Source of the DNA: Tanypteryx hageni
Taxonomy: Eukaryota; Arthropoda; Insecta; Odonata; Petaluridae
Length of the DNA: 64,000 nucleotides
Reading direction: 5' to 3'
NCBI GenBank assembly: GCA_028673005.1
Contig: CM054113.1
Location: forward strand, 35,406,117 to 35,470,116
Positions 37,130 through 49,287 of the stretch are shown here, piece by piece (position 1 is the stretch's first letter; the number at the start of each line of letters is the position of its first letter). The position numbers and the translations under genes were made by a program. The notes below the pieces were generated by a model. That model worked only from the letters and a program-made list of their open reading frames with translations. It was not told where the DNA came from and made no database searches.

Positions 37130-37800
37130 TAGATCAGTCAAATTAGACATTTTAGGGGAAATAATTCATCAAGTTTTGAAACTTGGCGCATATGTCCGTT
37201 AGGACAACCTAATTAACATATAAAAGTTGACATGCTTGACGTGTACGCGTCGGCCGTTTTGGCGCCAAATGCCCGTCGGAGCAAGACCCTCGACTGTACT
37301 TTCGCGAATAACTCAGACACGATCAAATCTACGGCTAAACTGTAAATAGAAAAACTTGTAACGAATACAATTTACTACAAAAAAATTCTTTATATTGTTT
37401 GTTACTGCGATGGTATAGCAGAAAATGACCGTTGTTTGCGGAACTACTGGCAAAAATTGGACACTTTTTTCGACGATTAGGGGAAATAACTCATAAAGTT
37501 TTGAAACTTAGCATATTTGTTTGTTAGGGCAATATAACTAACATATGAAAAGTTGACATGTCTGACGTTTACGCGTCGGCCGTTATGGCGCCAAAATGAC
37601 CGCCGGAGCACGACACTCCACTGGCCTTTCGCGAATAACTCGGAAACGGTCAAATCTACGGCGAAACTGTACGTAAGCGAACTTGTAGAGAATAAAATTT
37701 CCTACAAGAAAGTTTTTTTGCAGTGTTTTTGCTACTATGATGATATAGCAGAAAATTAGCGTTTTTTGCGGAACGCAGGCCGCGCGCTATCTTAAAATCA
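37130..37800 (+). repeat. Two tandem ~326-bp repeats (left arm)
   Basis: AGGGGAAATAA...TCA.AAGTTTTGAAACTT begins near 37153 and again near 37479, giving a 326-bp period. Each copy continues through GTTGACATG, CGTCGGCCGTT, TTCGCGAATAACTC, TCAAATCTACGGC and TATAGCAGAAAAT. The second copy also has TTTTTTGCGGAACGCAGGCC and TCTTAAAATCAGGTGTTGTA. Frames of 60-90 codons on both strands are by-products of the repeat. An inverted third copy lies at 40516-40875. Confidence 0.75.
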
Positions 37801-37811
37801 GGTGTTGTAAG

Positions 37812-40510
37812 CAGGGCCGGCTTCAGACAGTAAGCAAGAGAGGCAATCGTCTCAGGGCGAAGGGTCGAGGGGGCGGTCTCATGCCGCGGCTGTTGACATA
37901 CTGACGCTGTTCCCTCTTGCCAAGTTTGGTCTTGCACCAGGGGCGGCTCTCCTGTTCAAAGAGACACATTTGCGAAAACGGGAGGGGGCTAAGGGATACA
38001 GACACAATGCACCCCAATGCAGTCAATCTGACTTTTTTTACCGCTAGATCTGGCGGGTTTTGGAGTCGCTTAGCGGAAAAAAATTATCATTTAGCGGGTA
38101 TTGGGAGATCTAGCGTGAAAGATGTAACTTTTGGCTTTTTTGGTGGAATTTGAGAGTTGAAAGCGGCAAGGGATTGCTACATAGCACATGATCGTAAGAC
38201 ACTGATTGTAAGGTCCCAAAACATGGCGGGATGGTGACCGAAAAACACCCCGCATCGAATGAGAAAAGAGCTACGACAGAGTATTTGTTTTGTCTCATGA
38301 AGGGTAAAGCAAAATGACCCTGGATCCAAAATAGCATCCAAGTACTCCATGCATGCAAAGGAGACGAGTGGATTTCGAGGAAATGTCTTTCTAAGAAATT
38401 TTCAAATCCCATTTGGGAAAAGCAGAACGCTTTTTAGGTATTATCCTATAAGTGCAAAATTTATTAACATTTTCCAGGCAGAAACAAAGCTAAATTTCTT
38501 ATTTGTTGTACTCTTCAACGGGTGATAGCCGCGTAAAAATTAATGCAAGAAAAATCCACGTCATGGCGCGCCGAAGAGGAAGAATAGCCAACGCCAGGAT
38601 AAAGTATACAAATGGATTTATGCCTAAATATAGTCTATGAATACTTTAAAGTGTGTCAAATGATTTTTAAGGTATATTAGAACATTGTTATCTTTCACCA
38701 TCAAAATTTACTTGCATGATGTTTTTTATTGTTTATGTTTTGGCTAATAGTATTGACATAATCCACATAATTTTATTGCTACTTTAAAAGCTTCGGTTCA
38801 TCTATCCATGTGAATATTAAGTGAGGCGTTAATGCGTAATTATATTAATGGTAAAACTTTACAATACAAAATAGTAAATGTTAATGTAAACATCGCTTGC
38901 GTAATTAAGGAATGGGCAACGTTTGATAAACTTGGAGTACCCAACAGCAAAAGCAAGTAAATTTCAGAATTTATTGTATTAGTTTTATTGTAATATGACA
39001 TCAAAAGTGATATATAAAAAAAAATAATAAAAATCGTTTGCTACTTAAAAAAAAAGTTTCCCGAGCAAAGCCGGACGTTTCAGCTTGTGTGCTTATAATT
39101 TTCAAAATATAAAAAAATAAAGCTAACATTAAACCTATTATAAATTTAGAAAATTGCCTCTTTCAAATGGCTGATTGGAAAAATAAAGGTCTCTCAGAGG
39201 CGTCAGCGTAGAAAAGCAGGGGAGACATATGTTCAAAGCTTCTACGGTGGATTGACCAAGTATTTTACAAGGAGAGATACAAACACTGTGGGCAATGCCA
39301 TGTGCCTGGCACAAACTTATGATATGGATGCATGTATAAGTGAAGAAAATATTGCGATAATAACAGAATCGTGTGATGAAGATTGTACAGAAACCCAAAC
39401 AAATTACAGCGATAATCAGGATGAACATCTACATGAAACAGTTAACGAGGAACTAAACTTGGATTTGCTCGAAATTACTGGTGATCCCGCCCTTGGCCAA
39501 GAGTAATGTCAAGTAGAGTCTTTCGCCATATAGTCACAAGGAGCCCAGTTCAAGTTCAAGATTTTCTTTCCAGAAAATGAGAGAAGATCCTTTACCGTTA
39601 AAAATTACAAAAGGTTGTTGCCAAATGGCGAGGAAATGCATAGAGATTGGTTAGAATACTCAGAAATAGATGATTCGGTTTACTGTTTTTTCTGTAAACT
39701 ATAGAGAAATTCTGACAGTAGTTTATCTGGTGAAACTGGGTTTAAAAATTGGAAAATATATCCGTAGTTCTGAAGCAACACGAAACAAGTATAACGCATT
39801 TGTTGAAGCACGGTGATGGGTTTGACACTATCAAAAGACTTAAATATCAAAAAATCATCGATTCCAATCAGCAAAGCATTTTGGAAATAAAAAAACAGCA
39901 TTGGTATAAATTTTTTAAATGGGTTGTGTAAATAGTAAAATATCTCGCCAAACAATGCTTGGCATTTAGAGGAGATTCTGACGGATTGTATGATACTAAA
40001 AATGGTAATTTTTTAAATCTAATTGAAATGATAACAAAATTTGGCGGTGATATGGGAGAGCACTTGCGGAGAATTGAAAAACAGAAAAGGAGGCCGAAAA
40101 ACACTAAATTGCGAGCACATTATTTAGGAAAAAACCTACAAAATGAGCTTATAGAATTAATTTCTCAGTGCATTAAGCAACATATCATTAATATGGCCCT
40201 TAAGGCAAAATATTATTCAGTTATATTTGATTACACTCCTGATAAAAGCCGAGAAAATTACCAATTGTTATTCGTATATATATATATGACTGTGTTTATT
40301 ATTGATGTGGCATGTCTTACAGATTAAAGTTTTCCTATAATACTTATTTATAAATTAAGTAAAATAAATATTGGCACGATAACTTTAGATATTAATAATG
40401 TAAAATTCTTGATCATCTGAGACCCACAGAATATGAGGGGGGGGCAAAAATTTATAATGGTATTATAAAAAACGCGTTTGGAGCTCTACCACAGCTGGTG
40501 GTGAAGAAAC
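37812..40510 (+). mobile_element. hAT element remnant, ZMYM1-type, between inverted arms
   Basis: Starts with CAGGGCCGGCTTCAGAC, a terminus typical of hAT elements whose transposase resembles ZMYM1-like proteins. A second similar start (CAGGGGCGGCTC) lies at about 37938. The coding remnant is at 39249-40324. I cannot see a matching terminus on the right. The segment ends against the inverted ~340-bp arm. Confidence 0.55.
39249..40324 (+). pseudogene. hAT transposase N-terminal half, ZMYM1-like (TTF-type zinc finger, DUF4371 start)
   Basis: Broken frames in order: LTKYFTRRDTNTVGN, ...EITGDPALGQE (stop), then in another frame RRSFTVKNYKRLLPNGEEM and DWLEYSEIDDSVYCFFCKL, the TTF-type zinc-finger block. 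These are followed by TGFKNWKNISVVLKQHETS, YLAKQCLAFRGDSDGLYD and GNFLNLIEMITKFGGDMGEH, and KAKYYSVIFDYTPDKS at the start of the RNase-H-like catalytic region. The order matches zinc finger MYM-type protein 1-like transposases. At least two frame breaks and several stops separate the blocks, and the C-terminal half, including the dimerisation domain, is missing. Inactive. Confidence 0.75.
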
Positions 40511-40515
40511 GAGCT

Positions 40516-40875
40516 CACAACACTTGATTTTAAGACAGCGTGCGGCCTGCGTTCCGCAAAAAATGCTAATATTCTGCTATACCATCGCAGTAGCAAGAAA
40601 ACTGCAAAGAACCTTTCTTATAGAAAATTGTATTCTCTGCAAGTTTATTTATGTACAGTTTCGCCGTAGATTTGACCGTTTCCGAGTTATTCGCGAAAGG
40701 CCAGTCGAGGGTCGTGCTCCGGCGGCAATTTTGGCGCCAAAACGGCCAGTTCGTACACGTCAGGCATGTCAACTTTTGATATGTTAGTTAGATTACCCTA
40801 ACGGACAAATGTGCCAAGTTTCAAAACTTTATGAATTATTTCCCCTAACCGTCAAAAAAGTGTCTAATTTGGTCT
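40516..40875 (-). repeat. Inverted copy of the ~326-bp repeat (right arm)
   Basis: Reverse complement of the second repeat at 37455-37810, from TCTTAAAATCA.GTGTTGT through GCGGAACGCAGGCC, TCGCGAATAACTC and GGCGCCAAAA to AGTTTTGAAACTT. The arms on the two sides end at the same point (GTGTTGT(A/G)AG) against the hAT remnant. Confidence 0.75.
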
Positions 40876-40929
40876 ACTGCCTCTAATGAAGCACTTACAT
40901 TGCCGCTATGAACTTCTACTTTGTGCTTT

Positions 40930-41470
40930 CAGATCACTTGTCTCTATAGCTCTTTCCTTCTCTCCCCCCTTATTCTCTAGCTCTATCCGTCCTCCAACAA
41001 TTCTCTTATTTCTTCTATTAATTACTCTCTTCTTTCTATACTTCCACTTTGTCTAGCTTTACACCGTCCATCTATAAATCTCCCTTCTTTTTCTCTCTAT
41101 GCCATTTCCTCTCCACTACTCTAGTATTCCTTTGTTTTTCTTCTCTTTCTCTTCCCTTTCCCATTCCTTTGTACTTTCACCTATGCTTCACCCCCCTGAT
41201 TGCCAGAGACTTCATCCTCCTCTCTATAGTATATCGTCTCTCCCGTTTTATACCTCCTTCTTCGTCTATCACTTCCTTTCCTCTCTTTCCTTCATCCCTC
41301 CCACCTCCGCTTCACCCTCTCCCTATTTTTCTCTCTCCACTTCATTTCCTTCTTTTCACCGCCCAAGATACGCAGGTCGGAATAGATGAGTTCTAAATTG
41401 GGAGGGGTTTCTTTTCACTCCTACTCCCACTTTTATTTAAGGTATCCTCCCACGCCCGAAAATCCTGCAT
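40930..41470. repeat. Pyrimidine-rich domain (purine-rich on the minus strand)
   Basis: About 540 bp of CTTT/CTCT/TCCC-rich plus strand. The open frames (115 and 96 codons) encode Ser/Leu/Phe/Pro-rich low-complexity products. Same character as the GA-rich domains elsewhere in the window but opposite orientation. Confidence 0.7.
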
Positions 41471-43185
41471 GTCTTTGACTCATTCTCGTCGCGGAGAACT
41501 TCTTCCAAGCACCCGCGCTCTTTCCAGTTTGTTTCTTTTTGACCGTCTTTTGGATCGGGGAAAAAAGAGGGATGTGGGTCTTAGGGGACGCATTCACGCA
41601 ACCAGGACCCCCGCCTCCTCTCTCGTGAATTCCTGCCTGCGTTTCTGTGCGTGTTCTGCGTGTGACTGCGCGCGCGTGCGTGTGTATGCGTGTTTGGGGA
41701 AAGGGGATCAATCTATTTTGGGAAATGGTTTCTTTTTCTGAATTGGCAATGAAAGAAAATAAGATACGCCACGGCCATTGAATGCTAAGTGACTGTTTTG
41801 CGTCAGGTCTAGATTGGTGACTGGAGATGTGGCGCGTCGCGTCTGGGTTCGATTGTGCCTGCTACACTGCGTCGATGAAGACACTTGAAGTCCTGTTTAC
41901 CTCTGAAGGCATCACTTTAAATTGTTTTAAGTTAATAAAATTCTCCTTCAGCTGGACATAGAAACAAGAATTAGAAATGTTCACATTGACACTTCATTTG
42001 ATCTTGTCAATAAAAATAATTTAAGGCAGCAAATATTTTATAATTACTGATTTGATATGAATATTGATGTGATTCATTGTATTACTCGTAACATTTCATA
42101 TGCTGTATGGACACACTGTATAATGTTACTGGATAAATTTTACATTAAATTTAGTCGTGATATCATTCAAGTTATAAGGCTATTTCGATAATTATATTTT
42201 AAATTAAATATTAAACCGATTGTTCCTTTTATGAATTATAGTACTCCTCAATTAACCTTTGAATATTTTATAGCCTACTGGAATCGCATTATTTCTTAAG
42301 CTGCAATGAAACTGAATGACATCTTAATTAATATAGAACATATTTATTCTTATATCCATTAATTTCCTTTTAGTAGACAGCTAGTAAATCACAAATACGA
42401 TTACAATGTCTAACATTAAATAATAATCGGCAAATTTTATTAATAATAGCCATACAATATGTATCCCACAAAAAGGTTTCTGTACCCAATTGCAAATTAC
42501 AAGCTTAAATATACTAGCTTACCTTACCCCGATGTTAATATTACATTTTCATAATGGAAGTCTCAGAATTACGTCGCAGGAATTTGTGGAGCAAAGTTTC
42601 TCGAGTCTCTCGAATATCTCTCAATCCACTCTTCTATTCACATTCTGGTAGAACAGCAAAAATACATTGTATCCCAAGTCTTTTGTTCAATAGTTCACTG
42701 AATAATCGGAAAGTTTCTCTATTAAATCATCCGACCTAGTCAGGAAGAATAGTTTCAACGCTTCCAGCTCTAATCTAGTCTTAACTCTCTAACTCGTTGA
42801 AGACGAACCATCTAACCAGTAAATCCAAAGGTAGTCTTATCCTTTTATACTCCGAAACTTTTCGATCAGCAACAGTTTTAGTTTGCATCTTCCTTTGCGG
42901 GTTAATAACTAAGTTCGTTAGGTAATGACGTCTCACAAAAGTGCTCCGCATCCTAGATGGAGCCTCACTTAATAGTTACCATTACAACGCCCTTATGCAT
43001 AACCTCATCACGCGATTCTTCCTTCAACTTAAAATTCTCCAGTAAATGATGGATTAAAATAAAGTGATATAATTTTAAGAAAATCTATACAACGTCTATT
43101 AATCATGCGTCATTCACCGTTTACAAATAGAAATGGAGGGATCCCACATCACGGTTTTGCCGGGACAGTGTATGATGTTTTAGAC
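41471..43185. other. Noncoding stretch
   Basis: Begins GC-richer with a short GCGCGTGCGTGTG run near 41665, then AT-rich. No gene recognised. Confidence 0.4.
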
Positions 43186-43348
43186 CAGGGGCCGGCAACC
43201 TTTTAAGCCTTGAGGGCGCATTTGCGAATTGCGATTGGGAGTATACAGAATAATAAAGCTAAAAGAAATGGGTACGATTCTTTGTTTATATTCAAACAGA
43301 TAAATATTTTGATTTGAATACAAAATATATTAATAATAATAAAAATTT

Positions 43349-43842
43349 TTAATGAGAAAATTGAATTTGTACTTCTTCGGATAGCTGGTCGTAATCAGGA
43401 ATGTAGCTTGAACAGGCTGCTCGTAGGCAATCGTCAAGATGGACATTAGTAAAACCTGACTGAAGCTTAGATTTAATATGGCTCAGAGTAGAAAACACTG
43501 TTTCACATAAATACGTAGATCCGAAGCAAAAGTAAATATTTAGAGCACTGGATATTTAATCTTATTGACAAGATTCCAAAAGTGTTCCTCATTAAAATAA
43601 ACTTTCAAGGATATATCGTTTTGGAAGAAAGTGATTTCTAACTCAGGCTCTTCAATTTTTACACTTTTAAATATTGATCTGATAGAGAAAGCAAACTCAG
43701 TGACATTAACAGGCATAAATGGTTTCAACAAGAATGTAAAGAATGGCTTCAAAGCTCAGCACTCACTAAACCTATTATTTAATTCTTTTAGGAGATCTTC
43801 AATATAACTAAAGAAAGGAAAAGGGTCAAATTCCTCTTGTAT
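43349..43842 (-). pseudogene. hAT transposase C-terminal part with dimerisation region
   Basis: Reads EEFDPFPFFSYIEDLLKEL, PFFTFLLKPFMPVNVTEFAF and LEITFFQNDISLKVYF, then after frame damage a region corresponding to the hAT dimerisation block (near 43440-43530), ending CLRAACSSYIPDYDQLSEEV and ...QIQFSH followed by TAA at 43349-43351. This order is typical of ZBED5 / SCAND3-like hAT transposases, whose C-terminal domain mediates multimerisation. A stop interrupts the frame near 43753, with another break before the final block. Inactive. Confidence 0.75.
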
Positions 43843-45106
43843 TATATATATATCGACGACTCTTACAGAGGAGGATATAACATACTAGTAGTTGGTGCTT
43901 GCATACTGCAAGCATTTCATGTCAACATAAAAAACATTCATTATTCACCTTTCGTAATTACACATATATTTATAATTCTAAATAATTCACCTCCGCAGCG
44001 ATTTTCGTTTTTCCCACATGTAAAAATAATAGTTTAAAACAATCCCCAAATGTTGCAATTTTAAAAATTTTACACTTTCTTCATTATGGGGTACTGATGC
44101 TACACATTTTAGCCAAATTTTAAAGTTATAGCACTTATAGAATTAAAATAATATTTTTCTAATTGTTTAAATTTAAATAATTTTGAACGGCCGCCGCAAT
44201 TCATATATGGTAAAATTGAAATGTTTATTTATGCAAATTCACTACTCTGTAGATAATTTGAAAATTTCAGCTTCCTAACTCATCCCGTAGTACCTAAACA
44301 GTTATCTATTTGTTTAAATTTAAGAATTTTTAACTGCCAAACAAATTAAAATATCAAAATTTGTATAATCACTATTTCGTTTTTTTAAGAATTCTACATA
44401 TAAAAAAAATTTCAACTCCGTAGCACATGCGGAAATACATAATCTTCGAAAATTTGTTTAAACAATTGCGAATTTTTAGCGGCCGCATTGATGTATTTTT
44501 TCAAGATTTTCGTTTTTTCTAGTCGGTTTTGCACAAAATCCTATCTATGAAAAAAATTTCGAATCTCCAGCACATCTGGAAGTGCCTAAACATTAGTATC
44601 CTCGTATATGTTATATATTATACTAGTAGTTGGTGCTTGCATACTACAAGCATTTCATCTCACACTAAAAGAACATTCATCTTTCAGACAGAAATTTCAA
44701 CATTACAAATAGTCTTTTAATTCTAAAGATTTCAACGTCGCAGCGATTTTTGTTTTCCCCAAATGAAAAAATAATATTTTTAAGCAATCCCCAAATGTTG
44801 AAATTTAAAATTTTTTACACTTTCTCCATTATGGGGTACTAATGCTACATATTTTAGCCAAATTTTAAAGTTGTAGCATTTCTAGAAGTAAAATAATATT
44901 TTTCTAATTGTTTAAATTTAAATAATTTTTAACGGCCGCCACGTTTCATATATGGTAAAATTGAAATGTTTATTTGTGCAAATTTACTACTCTGTAAATA
45001 ATTTGAAAATTTCAGCTTCCTAGCTCCTCCCGTAGTACCTAAACATTTATCTATTTGTTTAAAATTTAAGAATTTTTAACTGCCAAACAAATTAAAATAT
45101 CAAAAT

Positions 45107-48100
45107 CAGTCAGACTAAGAAGCAGTCTTTAGGGTTTTACATCCCCCTGTGCAAGGGCAGCAGCTTGCACAGTACCTCTCTAGGTGGTGATTATGTGGAT
45201 CTGAACGGCTACAGATGGGTAATCCCTCTGTGAAACTGCGATGAGGAAAGCAAAGGGAAACTACCTCATTATATATCCCATGATAGGCTGAAAAGCTGCA
45301 AACACCTCTATAGATCTCTCTGGGGTAAAATATTCCGGAGGTAAAATAGTACCCCAATCGGATCTCCGGGTGGGGACTACCCTAGGGGATGCACAGAAGA
45401 AATATAACATTAATAGGAAAGCAAGTGGTGAGAAATTAAGAATAGGCACATGGAATGTTAGGACTATGAATTCAGGGGGTAAACTAGAGAACTTAAAAAG
45501 GGAAATGAGAAGGAATAATGTAATAATGTGAAGTTCGGTGGGAAGGAGAAGGCGAGATAAATTCAGACGAATTTAAAATTATTTACTCGGGAGGAGAGAA
45601 AAAGGAAAGGGGAGTTGGAATTATAATGAGAAAAGAGATAGCTGAAAGAATTAGCAAGGTAGTGACAGTTAATGATAGATTAATAGCCGTAAAACTTCAG
45701 ATGGAGCCAGTGGAAATGCTTATAATTCAAGTGTATATGCCAACGACTAATGCTGGCGACGACGAAGTAGATGAAATGTATGAACAGATTATGGAGATAT
45801 TGGAGGAGGAGGGAAAAGGAAGGGTCAACACCATAGTAATGGGAGACTGGAACAGTGTAGTCGGAGAGGGACAGGAAGATAACATAGAGGGAAAATATGG
45901 ACTAGGGAAGAGAAATGAAAGAGGGGAGAAACTTGTGGTATTCTGCCATAGAAATAGATTGATTGTAACTAATACATGGTTTAAGCATCACCAGCGGAGA
46001 CTTTACACATAAAGAAGCCCAGGAGATCAGAGACGATACCAGATATATTACATACTAGTCAATGAAAGATTTAGAAATAGCATTAAAAATGTGAAAACAT
46101 TACCAGGGGCAGATATTGATTCCGACCACAACCTTTTGGTGCCAGATACACAATGTAGACTGAAGAGCATTAAGAGAAACATAAGAGTTAACAAGAAATG
46201 GAACTTAGAGGAACTCCTTAAAAACAAGGAGCCTATCATGATAGAGCTGGAGGAAAGGTTGGGGGAGAGATCTGAAGAAAATAGGAAGAATGTAGATGAG
46301 GAGTGGAGATACATCCATAGCAACAATAAAGATGTAATGGAAAAGAAGGTAGGAAAGGTAACGGGTGAAATAATCAAAAAACCCTGGATCACAGCAGCCA
46401 TGCTGCAAAAAATGGAAGAGCAGAGAAAGTGGAAGAACATAAACACAGAAGAAGGCCAAAGAAAGTACAATGAGTTAAATAATGCTTTTAGAAGGGAAAC
46501 AGGTAAAGCCAGAGAACAGTGGATAAATGAGAAATGCGAGGAGATTGTCGAGCGTGAAAGAATTTGTAGAAGAAACCTCACGTATAGCAAAGCAAGGGAA
46601 CTATTCAAGAAAAAAGCAAGAAAGATAGGACGTAAAGGAATCATGAACTAAAGTGGTAAAATAATATCGGAGCCAGACAATGTAAAGAATGTCTGGAAAG
46701 AATACATTGAGGTTCTGTATGACAAAGAAGGAAAGACAAGAAATATTGAATTAAATGAAAAAGAGGATGTGGAAAAAGATCAGCTAGGACCAAGTATTCT
46801 CGAGTCTGAAGTTAAAAGAGCAATTGATGACATGAAAAGAAGGAAGGCTGTTGGGAGTGATGATATACCCGTGGACGTTCTTAAGGTTTTGGGATCTAAA
46901 GCAGTTAAGCAACTCACAAAATTTTTTAACAAAGTTTATGATACTGGCATATGGCCTGAAGATTTTTTAGATGTTGTGATGGTACCACTGGAGAAAAAGA
47001 ACAATGCAAAATGTTGTAAGGATTACAGAACAATTAGTTTAATTTCTCATACAGCTAAAGTTCTAACCAGAATAATAACCAAAAGAATTGAATGTAAAAT
47101 AGAAAAGGAGCTGCAAGATAATCAGTTTGGTTTTAGAAGAGGAAGGGGGACTAGAGATGCTATAGGATGTATGAGGATGGTGATAGAAAGAGCTCTAGAA
47201 GTCAATAAAGATATGTAATTTTGTTTTGTAGATTGGGAGAAAGCTTTTGACCGAGTGAAATGGGATAAAATGCTGGGTATTTTAAACAAAATAGGAATAG
47301 ATTGGAAAGATAAAAGACTGCTTAAAAACCTTTACTTTGATCAAAAGATTAGAGTCAGGGTTGAAGGAGAAGAAACAGAAAGTACTTCAATAGGGAGGGG
47401 AGTGAGGCAGGGATGTCCTATTTCACCAGCGATATTTAATATTTATGCAGAAACAATAACAGAAGAAGCGTTGATGGAAGAGAAAGGATTTAAGATAGGA
47501 GGTGAAAGTATTACCACCATTAAATATGCAGATGATCAAGGATTAATAGCAGAAGACGAGAAAGAGCTTCAGAGGATGACAGACAGACTAGTGGAGGTTG
47601 GCCAACAATATGGAATAAAGATCAATACAGAAAAAACGAAAGTCATGGTGGTTTCAAAGGAACATAAAGAATTAAATATAATGGTAAATGGCCAAAAATT
47701 GGAACAAGTAAGTAGTTTCAAATATCTTGGCAGTATTTTAGCGCAGGATGGAACTAGTGCACAGGACATCAGAAGTAGGATTGCAATGGCAAAAGCTGCA
47801 TTTAACGAGAAGAAGGAGTTTCTCACAAGCAAGAAAATAAATTTAGAAACAAGGAAGAAATTAGCAAAATGCTACATATGGAGCATAGCTCTTTATGGTG
47901 CAGAGACGTGGACGATAAGGAGAAAGGAGGAAAAATATTTAGAAAGTTTTGAGATGTGAGTATGGAGAAGAATGATGAAAGTGAAATGGACAGAGAGGAA
48001 GAGAAACGAAGAAGTATTAGAAATGGTGGGAGAAGAAATGACGCAAATAAAAACAATCAAGTGAAGAAAAGCAAATTGGATAGGGCACATATTGAGAAGA

Positions 48101-48299
48101 CAGTGTTTACAAAGGACGATCTTAGAAGGAAAAATTAGTGGAAGAAGAGAAAGAGTGAGAAAAAGAATAGGAATATTAGATAATATAAAGCTGGGATATA
48201 ATACTTTTATAGGCATAAATGAAGCTTCTAGGGAGAGAGAGAAATGGAGGCAGCGATTCAGTTAAAACCTGTCTTCGGACAGAAGCATGATGATGATGA
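45107..48299 (+). mobile_element. RTE-like non-LTR retrotransposon, nearly full length, inactive
   Basis: Inserted into unit 2 of the 738-bp repeat. About 38 nt of the target (equivalent to 44361-44398 of unit 1) is missing at the insertion point, and no clear TSD is seen. A 5' leader of about 320 bp precedes the endonuclease. The 3' end reads CCTGTCTTCGGACAGAAGCA, followed by TGA triplets, as is usual for RTE-type tails. Confidence 0.75.
45428..48263 (+). pseudogene. LINE ORF2: APE endonuclease, reverse transcriptase and C-terminal region
   Basis: Order of recognisable blocks: endonuclease start GEKLRIGTWNVRTMNSGGKL, IIYSGGEKKERGVGIIMRKE, IIQVYMPTTNAG, TIVMGDWNSVVGEG and a SDHNLLV end (46120s), as in proteins often annotated craniofacial development protein 2-like. 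Then a linker, and reverse transcriptase with GSDDIPVDVLK, DYRTISLISHTAKVL, NQFGFRRGRGTRDAI, CFVDWEKAFDRVKWDK, GRGVRQGCPISPAIFNIY and the catalytic IKYADDQGLI. Finally FKYLGSILAQDG, ALYGAETWTIRRKEE and NWIGHILRR-like. The style is RTE/BovB-related, but exact clade needs a tree. Stops or frame breaks at about 45531, 46010, 46649, 47216 and 47957 make it a pseudogene. Confidence 0.85.
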
Positions 48300-48520
48300 C
48301 TTATGAAAAAACTTCAGCTCCGGAGCACATTCGGAAATGCCTAAACCCTGAAAATTTGTTTAAACAATTGCGAATTTTTAGCGGCCGCATTGTTGCACTT
48401 ATTCATTATTTTCTTTTTTTCTAGTCCGTTTTGCACAAAATCCTACCTAAGAAAAAAATTTCGAATCTCCAGCACATCTGTAAGTGCCTAAATATTAATA
48501 TCCTCCTATATCCTCCTCCT

Positions 48521-48560
48521 CCTCTGTAAGAGTCGTCGATATATAATGATAATATATAAC
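48521..48560. repeat. Centre of the foldback element
   Basis: Direct unit 2 ends and inverted unit 3 starts here. CTCCTCCTCTGTAAGAGTCG at the centre is the inverse of the sequence at the outer left end (43853-43875). This places the internal inversion point. Confidence 0.55.
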
Positions 48561-49287
48561 AGGAGGATACTGATGTTTAGGCACTTCCAGATGAGCTGGA
48601 GATTCGAAATTTTTTCATAGGTAGGATTTTGTGCTAAACCTACTAGAAAAAACGAAAATCTTCAAAAAGTGCAACAATGCGGCCGCTAAAAATTCGCAAT
48701 TGTTTAAACAAATTTTCATGGTATATGTATTTTCGCATGTGCTACGGAGTTGAAATTTTTTTTGTTAGTAGAATTCTTAAAAGAACGAAATAGAGATAAT
48801 AAAAATTTTGATATTTTAATTTGTTTGGCAGTTAAAAATTCTTAAAGTTTAAACAATTGGATAACTGTTTAGGTACTACGGGATAAGCTAGGAGGCTGAA
48901 ATTTTCAAATTATTTACAGAGTAGTAAATTTGCACAAATAAACATTTCAATTTTACAATATATGAAATGTGGCGGCCGTTAAAAATTATTTAAATTTAAA
49001 CGATTAGAAAAATATTATTTTACTTCTAGAAATGCTACAACTTTAAAATTTGTCTAAAATATATAGCATTAGTACCTCATAATGGAGATCGTATAAAATT
49101 TTTAAAATTGCAACATTTGGGGATTTTCTTAATATATTATTTTTACATGTGGGAAAAACAAAAATCGCTGCGACGTTGAAATCTTTAGAATTAAAAGAAT
49201 ATTTGTAATGATAAAATGTCTGTCTGAAAAATGAATGTTTTTTCAAGGTGAGATGAAATGCTTTCAGTATGCAAGCACCAACTACAA

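Larger units (their letters stand above)
43843..49287. mobile_element. Foldback-like inverted-repeat element of 738-bp units, inside the hAT
   Basis: Unit 1 (43843-44615) and unit 2 (from about 44616) are direct repeats with a 738-bp period. Unit 2 is interrupted by the LINE (45107-48299) and resumes to about 48520. Unit 3 (48553-49287) is inverted. The outer ends are inverted copies of TAGTTGGTGCTTGCATACTG (near 43888 and 49265). All units keep GCGGCCGC- or CGGCCGCC-containing blocks and ACGACTCTTACAGAGGAGG occurs at the outer left and at the centre. No transposase is seen, so it would be non-autonomous. Confidence 0.65.

Noticed and set aside
37560..38153. Several 60-93 codon ORFs on both strands
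   Set aside because: They derive from the 326-bp repeat and the hAT terminal region; similar frames recur in the inverted copy at 40566-40787.
46048..46644. 198-codon minus ORF
   Set aside because: Antisense shadow of the LINE linker region.
48260..48300. TGATGATGATGA run near a GAAG, possible fourth hammerhead-like core
   Set aside because: It is the 3' microsatellite tail of the RTE-like LINE.
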